Below are positions 1-10,876 of a stretch of 64,000 nt of DNA, piece by piece. The position numbers and the translations under genes were made by a program. The notes under the pieces are model-generated. The model did not search any database and had not been told where the DNA came from. It was given only the letters and a program-made list of their open reading frames with translations. Position 1 is the stretch's first letter. Each line of letters opens with the position of its first letter. This stretch comes from Desmodesmus armatus (Eukaryota; Chlorophyta; Chlorophyceae; Sphaeropleales; Scenedesmaceae). The stretch is taken from the NCBI GenBank assembly GCA_007449985.2, contig VIIQ02000138.1, positions 124,001-188,000 of the forward strand. Direction: 5' to 3'.

Positions 1-1013
1 GCACCCAAGAGCAGCAGGATGGTGATGGCTGGGTGCTGGGGCAGGCCCCTACCTGAAGGTGATGGCCTCAGGTATGTTGTGGTGCCTGTTAACGGGCACA
101 TCAAAAGCCATTTGATCAGGCCTTAGCCCATGGCAGGACTGCCAGGACTGTCAGGGTCGTTCTGCTGCTGATGCCTTGGGCGCTGCTGTGAACCGGACTT
201 TGCAGGGAACTATCAAGTTGCTCAACATTGGCCAGAAATACAGTTGGTGTGGAGGATTGCCCAGTTTGGGTGGACCCCAGAACTCAGACCCCAGACCACA
301 GCAGAACAGCGTTTTCTGCAACCTTTGCATCTGTGCCAGGCATAGCATACCAAGTCTATTATTTGTGTTGCTTCAAATGTTTCTGCACAGTCGTTTCCCG
401 TTGCGGGTCCCTGTGTCCACTGCTCGATAGCGATCTATGTCCATCATTTGGTCTCTGCATTGCCGTGCTCTTTGAGCAGAGTAAGCTCTCCGGTCGTGAT
501 TCCAGGCTGCAGAAAAGCTTTCTTTGGCCGTCTTACAGCTTGAGGAGCCTGCTCAGCAGGGTCGCACCTGTCCCGTCTCGCGAAGCCAACTGCGGTGACA
601 TGCATGCAACATTGCCGTGATGTGATACTCTGAGTTGTGCACATGTATCACCATGAAGTACGAGCGCCGGTACGCAGCGCAGCTTCCAGACCTGCAGTTG
701 ACGCAGCAGTCATGGTGGCCCAGAACCAGGTCTGTTGGGGATCAGGCACGAGGTACACCTGGCACAGTCCTCACTTACTGCCTGTATCTGGTGGGCTGTC
801 AGGCTGGATGGACCTCCAGGCTGACACCTGTGAGGCTGGTCGGTTGCAGTTGTCACGCTAGCAGTGCTAGCCTAGCACACACAATCTGAGCCACCTAGCG
901 GGTTTGGTGTGTGACGTGTGCTCGTGAATGCAGCGGGCTTTGTCTGAGTCTGTCAACTAGGTCGTATGTCTTTGATGCCCCACTTCCTTCCGCAATGACC
1001 GTCACAGCAGTTG

Positions 1014-1033
1014 CCCCCCCCCCCCCCCCCCCC
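1014..1033. repeat. poly-C tract, 20 bases
   Basis: Uninterrupted run of 20 C followed by GGGCCGCCC. Such runs are length-unstable, and the true length may differ from the assembled one. Confidence 0.9.
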
Positions 1034-1674
1034 GGGCCGCCCGCAATACACATTTGCCACATGCAGCTCCCTGTGCAGTCTACCCTGCATGGTATCCCCC
1101 AGCAGCAGCCTGAGTGGGCAGACATGGCTGCAATCCAAAGCTGTGCCGCAGTTGCACTGCAGTATTCGTGTGCTTACGGTCCTGTGCTGCTGCTGTGTTG
1201 TTGGAGTGGTGTACCAAGCCAACCAAACACACAGCCGGCACACCAGCAGCACAGTAGGGCGCTGTTCAATGCATAGACCAGGCCATCACCTACAGGTTTT
1301 TTTGGTAAGAATGACCCCTGCAGCAGAGCGCCAGCCCTACTCAACTCTGGGCAAGCTGCATACGAGGCCCACAACCTGCAACCCGCACTTGCCACAGCTG
1401 GTTGCCACAAGAGGCAGCAGTATTGCCCAGCCCACCCACACCCAGCAGCTCTGCCCAGTCTACTTCACTCAGTCACAGTAGTACTGCCCTCGTGCCCAAA
1501 TGACAAAAGCAAATCTTGGTCCATCCGTCATGAGGACGTCCCGCTCACAGCCCAAACAGCAACACGCCAAATCAGCGATATGCATGCCCTGGCGCAGATC
1601 AGTCTGCTCCTGCTGGAGCCACACCGAACTGCACCTGGAGCACCTGCCAGACCTGCAGTTGGAGCCATCAACAG

Positions 1675-1710
1675 CCCCCCCCCCCCCCTCCCCTCCCCGC
1701 CCCGCCCCGC
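1675..1710. repeat. poly-C and CCCCG-type low-complexity tract
   Basis: Fourteen C followed by a degenerate series of CCCCT and CCCCG units. On the minus strand it is a G-rich tract able in principle to form a quadruplex. Confidence 0.8.
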
Positions 1711-2383
1711 CCCGCCCACACGCTTCACTTCCGCTCCAGCACACTGTTCCACGCAGCTGGGACATGATGCTAACCAGAGTGTTTGCAGTCAGGCGGCATC
1801 CTTGAGAGTGTGCTGGCCGCTGTTACCGTAGGGCAGCCACGGCTGCCAGGGTCACAAGGCGTCAGCACTATTGCTACCAGGTTTGCTGACATGCCACTGA
1901 GTAGTTGCACAGGGTGTGAAACTCGAGCTTTGGATGCCGTCAAAGCACTCTGAATCTTAATGAGTGAAGGGCTGGCCCTTGTGCCGCAATGCAGTACATC
2001 TGCTGGCTGTGACAACAGGCGTTGGGGCGTAGGTATCACCGTTGCTAGACTTGCATGATTATACAACCCGCTTGTACATAAATTAAACTGCCCTGCTCTG
2101 GTCGAGAGTATGGTATTGAAGTCTGATCGACGATCAGGTACAATGAGCCCATGTACGTGTACATGTGCGACGCTTCAAGCGCATTTATTGCATTTTTGCC
2201 GTGACGTCTGTTCTGTGTTTTCAGGGAGCAGAACAAACCTTGTCCAATCAGACCATCAGCTGGCGCAGCAGTAGCAGTGCTACTGTAGCACTGCCCCAGC
2301 TGGAATTGAAAGCCTCCTCTGCAGCTGCATACCTCAGAAGAAAAGCCTTCAAATACTTAATAGCAGCATAACACACCACAAGG

Positions 2384-5300
2384 ATGGCCAAGGCCGCCTG
2401 TGCAGCCTGGACAGCATGCATCCAGGATGTCCAGCAGCGGACCGACCAAGCAACAGAGGCCAATGGCCCGATGGGTGGCACCATGGAGTGTTTCCAACGT
2501 ATAAAGGAGCTGGGCCGGCAGCCACCCCTGCCACATGCAGCTTTGAAGAAGTTAGTGCAGGATGTGAAGGTGACATGTGGCTGCTGATTGCACTCTAAAT
2601 TGTGACGCAGTGCGCTTCTGTTATTGGCATGATAACCACTCCAAAGAGCACAAACAAAAGCACAGCTCACACGTGCAATACATGGCCTCAGCTTTGACGT
2701 CATATCAAATCCACGTGTGTGTTGCCAATGACTCTGGGCATCACAAGCATCCTCATGGCATTGCTTATGTGCTGCTGCATGCAGATGACGGCCAAGATCG
2801 CGTCGTTGTACATCAGGGGCCTTCAGCTGCTTGGAGGCCCTATGGAGCCCGTGTTTGGCCTGGCTTCTGCAGCGCTGGATGCATGGCTGGACGCAGTCAA
2901 AGCTGCAGCGTCCCCTGGGTCCAGTGTTTTGGCTACTGTGCGGCAGCAGCTGCAGGACTCGCAGCTGCTGCAGCACCTGGGTACCGCTATGGATTTTGCA
3001 GGGGTCCGCTTGACAGCAGCACTATTAGCACTTTATGAAGCAGCGGCTGCCACTGGTGGCCGCAGTGGCAGCAGCGCCAGCAGCGCCAGCAGCAGCATAT
3101 CCGCCGCACGCGCCGGGTCCTGCACATCAAAGTGCGAGGAAGCTGTGCAACACGTGACAGGTACAGCGCGCTGCTGTCGCGTGCTGCTGGGCATCTTCCA
3201 GGAGCTCAGCACACTACTATCTCCCCCTGGCGCGCTCAGCATCGCAGTTGCACTGCCTGCAGCACCTGCAGCAGTGCGTCTGATGCTCACTACCCTCCAC
3301 GCTCACAGCAAGCTGCAACTTCTGCAGCAGCAGCATGCAGTGCGATTGCCTGACAGCAGCAGCGAAAAGCACACGGCACCTTCCGTCGTGCAGTCAGTCA
3401 TCATGATGCTGGCAGTGATGGTTGGCCCAGACCTGCCCAGCACACTGCTGGCATGTCCTGCCGCGCGCGAGCTGCTGCTGCTGCCGGAGTTTTTGTCGTG
3501 CCTGGCCCTCATGCTAGTGGCAACCGTGTTGGGGCTAGACACCAGCAGCGGCGGCATGGGCATAGATGCACCCACACCGGCAACACCCAGCAGAAGTGCG
3601 CCTGGGGCAGGCAGCAGCACGCGCAGCCGCGGCGCCAGTGGGATAGTCAGCAGCACCGGCCGCCAAGGGTCAGGGTCTGGGACTCTGCTGCAGCGGCAGC
3701 AGCAGCAGCAGGCTGACAGCAACAGCAGCAGCAGTAGCCTTGGCAATGGGGTGCGGCTGGACAGCCTGACGCCCCTGTCCTGCGGCTTGGTTGACATGCT
3801 GGGCGTCAGCAAGGAGACGGTGCTGCAGATGGCGCAGAAGGCCAAGTCTGAAGGGCTCACCACCCTGGGGGAGATGGATGCATGGGCAGGAGTCTTTGTT
3901 GGTGTACAGAAGTACCAAGTGGGCTTGTGTGTTGGTGTGCAGGTACACCCTTGGTGTTATCTTGCATTATGCTGCCACAGTTCAAGTCGTGCTGACACCC
4001 CAGCACTCTTGTGTGCTTGATTACGGCTGCACAAGTGTGAGCCGACCGTGGCATACTGTGCATGCGTGTGCCGGCATAGCATTGAAGCAGACACTGAGAC
4101 ACAGGACGGTCCTGGACTCCTGGAGCTTTTGTTATAGTGCTGAATTGTACATGCATTGTTTTTCTTTACTGTCACTGTTACTGTTACTGTTACTGTTGCT
4201 GTTGCTGTTGACACGTCGATATCAGCAGGGTGAAATATCAGCAGGGTGACTGTTGTAGTATCGCACTCTGCTGCCAGCAAGTCACTAGGGTCCAGGTTAT
4301 AACCTATGGCGTGGACATCACCTTGAACGCCTAGTAGAGCTTGGGTGACTTGGACATGAAATATAACTTTGAGTACTGGATAGCTAGACAGATGCATGAT
4401 GACAACATGCTGTCAGACAGGTGCCAAAGCAGGCCTCGACAACCACTCTGGGTTGTGGTGCCGGCCCATGTTTGCAAACCAAACTGTTGCCACAGACACC
4501 GCCTCTTACAACCAAAGCTATTCATATTCAATCCAAGTTGGGTGCCTAAGTTGTGTTGTGTGTTTGTGTGAATGCAGGTGGACGAAGCCCAGGGTACGTT
4601 CACTGCGCAGCTGCTGCTGCAGTTGGACACAAGCATGCTGGTGGCCTTGATGATACTGCAGCTGACAGCAGGCATACCTGACAGCTACCCTGCCGCCCAA
4701 GCAGCTCGGGACAAAGCCTGCCGCAGGTGCTTTGCTGCCATGCCAGGCCTGTGGCATGCGGCCAGCCTGCACCAGCTGCCTCGGCCAGCGGCATGTGTAG
4801 GCCCACAGCTGGCGCTGCAGCTGCTGCCGTCCCCGCTGCAGCCACTGTCGCTGCAGCAGGAGGAGCAGCAGCAGCAGCAACAGCAGCAGCAGGAGGAGCA
4901 GGCGCCGCCGCTGCAGCAGCAGCAGCAGCAACAGCCTACTGAGTGGTGTGTGTTGGCACCGACAGCGCCTCTGCTGACAGAGTTGCTGCCACTGCTGACC
5001 GCCAGTGCCTCAGAAACCTGCAGCAGCTGCAGCAGTTAGAAATGACGCCCATGCCCTCTGGGCAGCTGCGTGACACTTGTACAATGGCTTTGGTCGCCTG
5101 CGTACATCACCTAAACAGCCTTCTGCTGCTGTGTTCAGTGGGGTCCGCAACTGGCACACTAGCAGCAGTAGGGCCCTCAGCAACAACATCGCCGGCAGCA
5201 GCAGCAGCAGGTCAGCACACCAGTCACACCTCCTATAACTGCGTGCTGCACGCTCAGGATGTCATTATGCCGCATGCCTGCGACATCATCAGCATCTTTG

Positions 5301-5677
5301 AGGCGGCACTGAGATGTGCAGCAGCACAAGCTGGCAGGGCTGCTGCTGCTGATGCCGGTAATCCTGCAGGTGTGGATGCCTGCTACCTTGTGCAGAACTA
5401 TGCTGATATGCTAGTTGACTTATGCAAGGACAGTGTGTCGGTGAACGGCCACAAGCGCGCCTCCCTTCTGGTGCTGTTGGCGCTTGCAGCAGGGCCGGGC
5501 TCCCAGGTGCAGCGTCAGCTCCACAGCCTGCTGGCCACCATGGTCAAGGTCAGTGGCTGTGGTATGTTTGATGGCACTGCTTGGCACAACTTCCGTGTGG
5601 CTGCTGGTTGTGCCGCTTCAGCCTTGCTCATTGGTGCTGCTGGCAAGCAGCAGGAGCAGGAGGCTGTGGGCATGGGT

Positions 5678-5708
<31 letters not shown>

Positions 5709-6271
5709 ATGCCGCTGCCATCGCAACGCTGCCAAGCGCGGTGATTCTGGGGCGTTGCTGCATGCGGGAGGCTGAGCAGATGCAGGCAGGCAGCTATGTC
5801 CCCCCACAGTAGCAGAAGCCCTTGTTGGCAGCCACTGCGACTATGTCAGCTGTGCTGTATGGCCTGGGGGTTCGTAGCACGTGGGACCAGCTTGTCGCTG
5901 CTGGCTATGCACAAGTGTTGCAGCAGTTGGACCAGCTGGCAAGCATGCAGGCTGTGCAGGTCGGCCCATCTGACCCAGCGGCTGTCACGGCAGCAGCCCA
6001 GCAGCTGCAGTCTATAGGGCTGGCCTTGTGCTCCTTTGCTGTGCCATGCATGTGCAACAACCCTGGTTGCACAAGCATGGCGGGGCTGTCGGAGCTGGCA
6101 GCAGTGTCAGGGCGCAGCTGTATTTGTGCCGGCTGCCTTGTGGCGCGGTACTGTGGACGCGCATGTCAGAGGGCAGCGTGGAAGCAGCACAAGCCCGTGT
6201 GTGGGGCGCTCAGCGCTGCTGCTGCTGCTGCTGCTGAGTCAGGGCTTGCTGTCCCAGCAAAAGGGAAGTGA
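2384..6271 (+). pseudogene. MYND zinc-finger family copy A (frameshift and premature stop)
   Basis: Three exons by comparison with the other copies: 2384-2569 (62 codons), 2785-3918 (378 codons) and 4578-6271. Both introns are phase 0. Intron 1 opens GTGACA after VQDVK; intron 2 opens GTGGGC after KYQ and ends TGCAG. Exon 2 carries the family blocks LLQHLG, LLLPEFLSCLA and NGVRLDSLTPLSC. Exon 3 carries QLLLQL, EWCVLAPTAPLL, ACDIISIFEAALR, SQVQRQLHSLLATM and the C-terminal MYND finger at 6053-6202, with CNNPGC, CAGC, YCGRAC and HKPVC supplying the ligands. Exon 3 loses one base near 5000, after ELLPLLT, compared with copies C and D. It also has an in-frame TAG at 5810-5812 in the context CAG-TAG-CAG. 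Beyond the breaks the frame is open to a TGA at 6269. MYND domains bind proline-rich protein partners; the rest of the protein is not a domain I recognise. A pseudogene is likely, but sequence error at the one-base deletion cannot be excluded. Confidence 0.75.
4164..4212. repeat. TTACTG/TTGCTG hexamer microsatellite in intron 2 of copy A
   Basis: A run of imperfect hexamers (ACTGTC, ACTGTT, GCTGTT) lies inside the 659-bp intron 2. Just downstream, at about 4220-4250, the motif ATATCAGCAGGGTGA occurs twice in tandem. Confidence 0.75.
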
Positions 6272-7342
6272 ATTCTTGAGTAGTGGTGTGTGGACCAGTG
6301 TGGATTGGCCATGATTTTCGGCCCCTGTGCCTGCTGTTGCTGAGTGGTGCCTAACATGTTGCCATGTTTGCGTCTCCATGTGCATAGACTGTGTGGTGTC
6401 TTGGGCGTCTGGCACACAAGCTTGCTGCATGTCATGCTGCTGTCTGCAATGGTCAATTTTGGACTTTCTTTCAGGCAGTGGGATGTGGGCGGGTTGATCA
6501 CAAACCCGATCACGGTGCTATAGCTTGGTCCCAGAGGTTTCTGTGAGCTGTTGTGCAGTTGTGGATCGTCAAACTGCTGCTCCACTGTTGCTGAGCCCTG
6601 TTGCAGCCCGTCAGTTGCTTGTTGATGCTGCTGCTGTACAGCTTCTGCTGCTGCTGCTGCTGCCAGGTTTGCTGCGACCGCTGCTGGAATGCCGCAGATC
6701 AAGTACACAGAGTAGCAATGGGGATGCACTGGATATCATACATGCAGTCTGACGGGGATCAACTGCTTGGAAGGAAGTCTGCACCTTCCTTTTCCATTTC
6801 CATTTCTTGCTCAAGGCAGAGGCGATGCCGCCAAAGTTTGCTTGTCTCACTTTGAAGGATCTGCGCACGATTTTGCAGCGTTCAAAGCACTCTAGAGGCT
6901 GAGGTGAAAGTGCGATCGTTGGATCTGATCTGCTACAGTCATCCTCCTTGTACTTTGCCCTTGGCAGTGGTTTGAAATGTGTAACGGAATTTTAGTCTGG
7001 TGGCAAATACTGTCGTGACGATCGGTCCAGGTTCACACCAGCCAGTAGCACTTGGAAGAATGGCTGAAAGCTGCCTCCAGAGAAGAATAGCTGCTGGCTG
7101 CCTCTAGCTGCAGATCTGCAGCTGTGGCTCTGCGGCACACTCTTGCTGAGACAGGCTTACAATTGAGAAGTAGTTGATCAACAGTGATCAACAGTTTATA
7201 TCAACAGCGGTGAGCCTGATATGTGCTGCTCGTGCTAGGCACTGTGTCTTCTGTTGGGCCTGTTGCTGCTGCTGTCAGTCACGCTTGATTTGAAGGCGCT
7301 CTCTCTGCTGTCACCTTTGCAGACTCCGACAACCACACTGTG
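6272..7342. other. 3' flank of copy A and 5' flank of copy B
   Basis: The first 300 bases after the stop of copy A match the region after copy C (for example TCTTGAGTAGTGGTGTGTGGA versus TCTTGAGTCGTGGTGTGTGGA split over mismatches, and TAGCTTGGTCCCAG at about 6518 and 50,246). A and C therefore share a transcribed or duplicated 3' flank. A CTG run lies at about 6640-6665. The motif TGATCAACAG recurs at about 7171-7192. A pyrimidine-rich stretch ending TTTGCAG lies about 20 bases before the ATG of copy B; similar acceptor-like sites precede D and E, so a 5'-UTR intron is possible. Confidence 0.4.
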
Positions 7343-10300
7343 ATGGCGAATGCTGTGGTTGCCTCCTGGACAGCATGCATCAAGGGGCTTCAGCGAATGA
7401 CGGACACAGCAGATGTGGGAGCTGATGGCCTCAATACTGCGCACTTGGTGAACAGGCTCAAAGACCAGCCACCCCTGCCGCATGCAGCATGGAAAAAGCT
7501 CGTGCAGGATGTACAGGTGACTTGTGCTGACACAGATGCAGGATGCATCTGGCCCTGAATGTAATGCTGCTAATCTTGACGGTTGGGTTGCGACTCCCAA
7601 GTCCACTCCTGCCCCAGCACAAGCTGGAAAGCTGTCACAGAGGGAATGCCTCCTGGAAAGTTGAAAACACACAGCGTGACGTGTGCTGCCCCGGCGCGTG
7701 CAGGTGTCAAGGAAGTTGGCAGCCCTGTTCATCTTGCAGCAACCAGGGCCTGTGATGCCCCTGGTCTATTCTGCGCTGAACATATGGCTGGCCAAAGCTG
7801 CGGCCGCCACATCAGCGTCCCCAGGCTCCCGCGTGGCTGCCGCGCAGCAGCAGCAGCTGCAGGAGTCGACTCCTGCAGCTGCTGCAGCACATGGGTCCTG
7901 CCATGGATGCTGCAGCGGCCCGGCTCACAGCAGCAGCGGCAGCACTCGCAGACGCTCCAGCCAACATTGGCAGCAGGAGCAGGGACAGCGGCAGCACATC
8001 TGTGCCTTCTAACACACTGCAGGAAGTTGAACAGCTGTTCCGCTCCGTGCAAGGGGCAGACAACTGCTGTGCCTTGTTGCTGCACACCTTCGACTCGGTC
8101 ACGCGCGTGCTGTGCCCTACAGGGCCCAGCCTCGGGGGTGTACTACCGGCAGCCCCCGGCGTCGTGCGCCTGATGCTCAGCGTGTTTCGATCCTACAGCA
8201 GGCTGCAACAGCTACAGCAGCAGCCATTTGTCGGCCAAGCCCTCACTCCTGTACTCGTGACTTTGTGGAAGCTGGCAGCAGTTTTCAATCACGATGTGCC
8301 AGGCATGTTGCGGTCGTGTCCGGGCGCAAGTGAGCTGCTGCTGCTGCCCGAGTTTGTGTCATGCCTCGCCATCATGGTGGTACTGACAGTGCTGGAGCTA
8401 GACCTGAGCGGTCAGGTCAGCACTGAGGCAGCAGTTACACCAGCAGCCAGCAGCAGCAGTGAAGATGGGATGGGCAGCAGCAACAGCACAGGCCGCCAAT
8501 CGCCAGGGGCTGGGAGCCAGCAGCCGCAGGACAGCAGCAGCAGTGGCCTCAGCAACGGGGTGCGGCTGGAAAGCCTGACGCCCCTGTCCTGCAGCTTGTT
8601 TGACATACTGGGAGTCAGCAAGGAGGCAGTGCTGCAGGCGGCAGGGGCGGCCAAAACCCTTCAGTTACCCACTACTACGACACATGTTGATGCAGTGTTG
8701 GCACTCTACTGCGCTGTGATCAAACTCCAAGTGAGTGAGCCCTGTTGCATCAGTTGGTGAAAAGAGGTTTGCATGAGAGCAATTGCAGTTCCTTTTTGTC
8801 CTGTGGTGTTGCATCCCTGCCCTGATATCAAACAGCCAACATGTGCAGACTGAGCGCCTGGGCAAGGCCCCAAAGCGTCAAGGATTGCAGCAAACCAGAC
8901 TCATGATGCTGCTACCTTCGTTGCTGTGTGTTGCCAGATGAAGCAAGAGAAGCGCGCGTCCACTGCGCAGCTGCTGCTGCAATTGGAGACAGACCTGCTG
9001 CTGAGCTTGGTGGTGCTGCAGCTGACAGCAAGCATACCTGACAGCCACCCTGGGGCCCAAGCAGCATGCAACCTGACGTCTCAGCTGTACTGTGGCCCCT
9101 TGAGAAGTGTATGGCGTGTCACCGACCTGCACAAGCTGCCTCGGCCAGCAGGCTATCAGGGCCCACAGGCGGCTCTGCAGCTGCTGCCATCCCCATTTGG
9201 GCCGCAGCCGGCCCCCGAGCTGCCACAGCAGCAGCAGCAGCAGCAGCAGCAGCCTGCTGAGTGGTGTGTGTTGGCACCCACAGCACCTCTGCTGACAGAG
9301 CTGCTGCCGCTGCTGACCCGCCACTGCCATGCGCAGCTTCGGGAATCTGAGCAGCAGCAGCAACTGCCAGACGCCTTGGCCACAGGGAAGCAGCAAACCC
9401 TCTTGGAGATGGTGCATTCAAGCGTGTTGTGGTTGCGAACCCTACTGGTGTGCTCGGTGATACCCAGCACCGGGGCCGGGCTGGCCCCTTGTGCCACAGC
9501 AGCAGCAAGTGAATTGATGACAATGCCGCTAGCAACACCAGCATTGGCACCAACAGGGCATCAGGACAGCCACGCCATTGGCTATGTCCTGCACGCCCAG
9601 GACGCCATCATGCCGCATGCAGTTGGCATCATCGGCGTATTCGAGGCGGCACTGCGCTGTGACGTTGCCCTGTACGGTGCGGCAACAGCGGCAGCAGCAG
9701 TGACAGCCGCTGGTGGTGATAGTCACAGCAGCACTGGTAGTGCGACAGCAGCAGCAGCAGCAGCCTCCAGAGATGCTGCTGAAGTGTTAGAGCGCTCGGC
9801 AGCATATGCTGAGCACTTTGCCCGACTGCGCTCCCCGGCAAGGGATGTAGGCTACGCGTCGCCTCTGGTGCTGTTGGCGCTTGCAGCAGGGCCGGGCTCC
9901 CAGGTGCAGCGCCAGCTTCACAGCCTGCTGGCCACCATGGCTAAGCTTAGCAGGTGGGGCATGCTTGATAAAGCTGCACGGCTGCATCATTGGGCTGGTG
10001 CTGCTGGTGCAGCTGTGGCGCTGCTGTGCATTGCTGCCGAACAGCAGCAGCCTGTGGGACCACCAGCAGCAGAATTCGAAGGGGCAACTGGTTGCAGCAG
10101 TAGCCGAGCGGTTGACATGCTACCCAGTGTAGTCATCCTAGGCCGCTGCTGCATGCTGAAATCAGAGGAGCTGGCTACTCTGAGCTGGCTTGAGCAGTTG
10201 CAGCAGCAGCAGGAGCCCTGCAGCAGCACAGATGAGCAGCAGCAGCAGTTGCAACAGCGGCAGTGCGAGATACCTGAAGAGGTGTCGGCATATGCGGCCG

Positions 10301-10764
10301 AAGTGAGTGTGCTGCTTCAAGCTGTGCAGCAGTGGCTGGCATCAGGCAGCACGTGTCACCAGCTTGCTGCTGCTGGCTATGCACTGCTGCCAGTGCAGCA
10401 GCAGCTGGAGCAGCTGCGGGCAACAGTGCAGAACCTGGAACAGGACAGCTCCTGTGACTCAGCAGCTGTGTTGGCAGCAGCCCAGCAGGTGCAGTCCATA
10501 GGGCTGGCCTTGTGCTCCTTTGATGTGCCCTGTATGTGCAACAACCCTGGTTGCACAAGCATGGCGGGGCTGTCGGAGCTGGCGTCAGTGTCGGGGCGCA
10601 GCTGCATTTGCGCGGGCTGCCGTGTGGCCCGGTATTGTGGGCGGGCATGTCAGCGGGCAGCCTAGAAGCAGCACAAGCCCGTGTGTGCGGCGCTCAGTGC
10701 AGCAGCAGCTGCTGGCACAACAGCAGGAGCAGCAGCTGCTACCACTACAGGTGCCGTTGTGTGA
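7343..10764 (+). pseudogene. MYND zinc-finger family copy B (7-bp insertion and TAG in the finger)
   Basis: Exons 7343-7516 (58 codons), 7704-8730 and 8938-10,764, with both introns at the family positions. Intron 2 is only 207 bases and opens GTGAGT after KLQ. In exon 2, seven bases (ACTCCTG) are present after QLQES that no other copy has. They shift the frame, and the downstream frame from MGPAMDAAAARL is otherwise open to the exon end. Exon 3 is open for 575 codons and includes QLLLQLETDLLL, EWCVLAPTAPLL, IIGVFEAALRC, LLALAAGPGSQVQRQLHSL, VVILGRCC and the MYND block from 10,537. It then meets TAG at 10,663-10,665, where every other copy has the Trp codon TGG of RAAWKQHK. Translation there would lose about 33 residues including the last His/Cys ligand pair. 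The frame past the TAG continues to a TGA at 10,762. The predicted role is a MYND-type adaptor, but this copy looks inactive. Confidence 0.75.
7850..7885. repeat. 36-bp perfect palindrome at the frameshift in copy B
   Basis: The left half ends AGGAGTC, the right half begins GACTCCT, and 18 bases on each side are exact reverse complements. The palindrome exists only because of the seven bases specific to copy B. Confidence 0.9.
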
Positions 10765-10806
10765 TTGATATTGATACATTGTTACATCATACATCATACA
10801 TCCCGA

Positions 10807-10876
10807 ATGTGCCTCTGGTTCCATTGCGGGTTCAACCCGTGGCACGCTTTGCCGTGCCAAATACTGTAACTGATAC
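10807..10876 (+). mobile_element. LINE 3'-tail relic downstream of copy B
   Basis: The segment aligns with the 3' end of the LINE at 22,823-22,895. Both have ATGxGCCTCTGG, then a T/C-rich stretch with GGGTT, a hairpin with six-base loop (here GGCACG, CTTTGC, CGTGCC at 10,841-10,858), and ATACTGTAACTG. No reverse-transcriptase sequence lies upstream, so this is a severely 5'-truncated insertion or a SINE borrowing the LINE tail. Confidence 0.6.

Larger units (their letters stand above)
1..2383. other. left-edge non-coding stretch upstream of copy A
   Basis: No reading frame here has family motifs or a convincing exon chain. The stretch holds two long C tracts (1014-1033 and 1675-1688), scattered CAG/CTG triplets, and a short segment at about 1905-1957 that resembles 23,452-23,504. 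The last few hundred bases must contain the promoter and 5' leader of copy A, but I recognise no TATA box or other element. Confidence 0.4.

Noticed and set aside
53..111. Minus-strand first exon reading MAFDVPVNRHHNIPEAITF before a GTAGGG donor
   Set aside because: It is only 59 bases long, and the next exon would lie at or beyond the window edge. It cannot be tested here.
4164..4212. LINE tail, from the ACTGTT hexamers
   Set aside because: The repeat unit is TTACTG, not TGTAAC, and no ATGxGCC block or six-base-loop hairpin precedes it.
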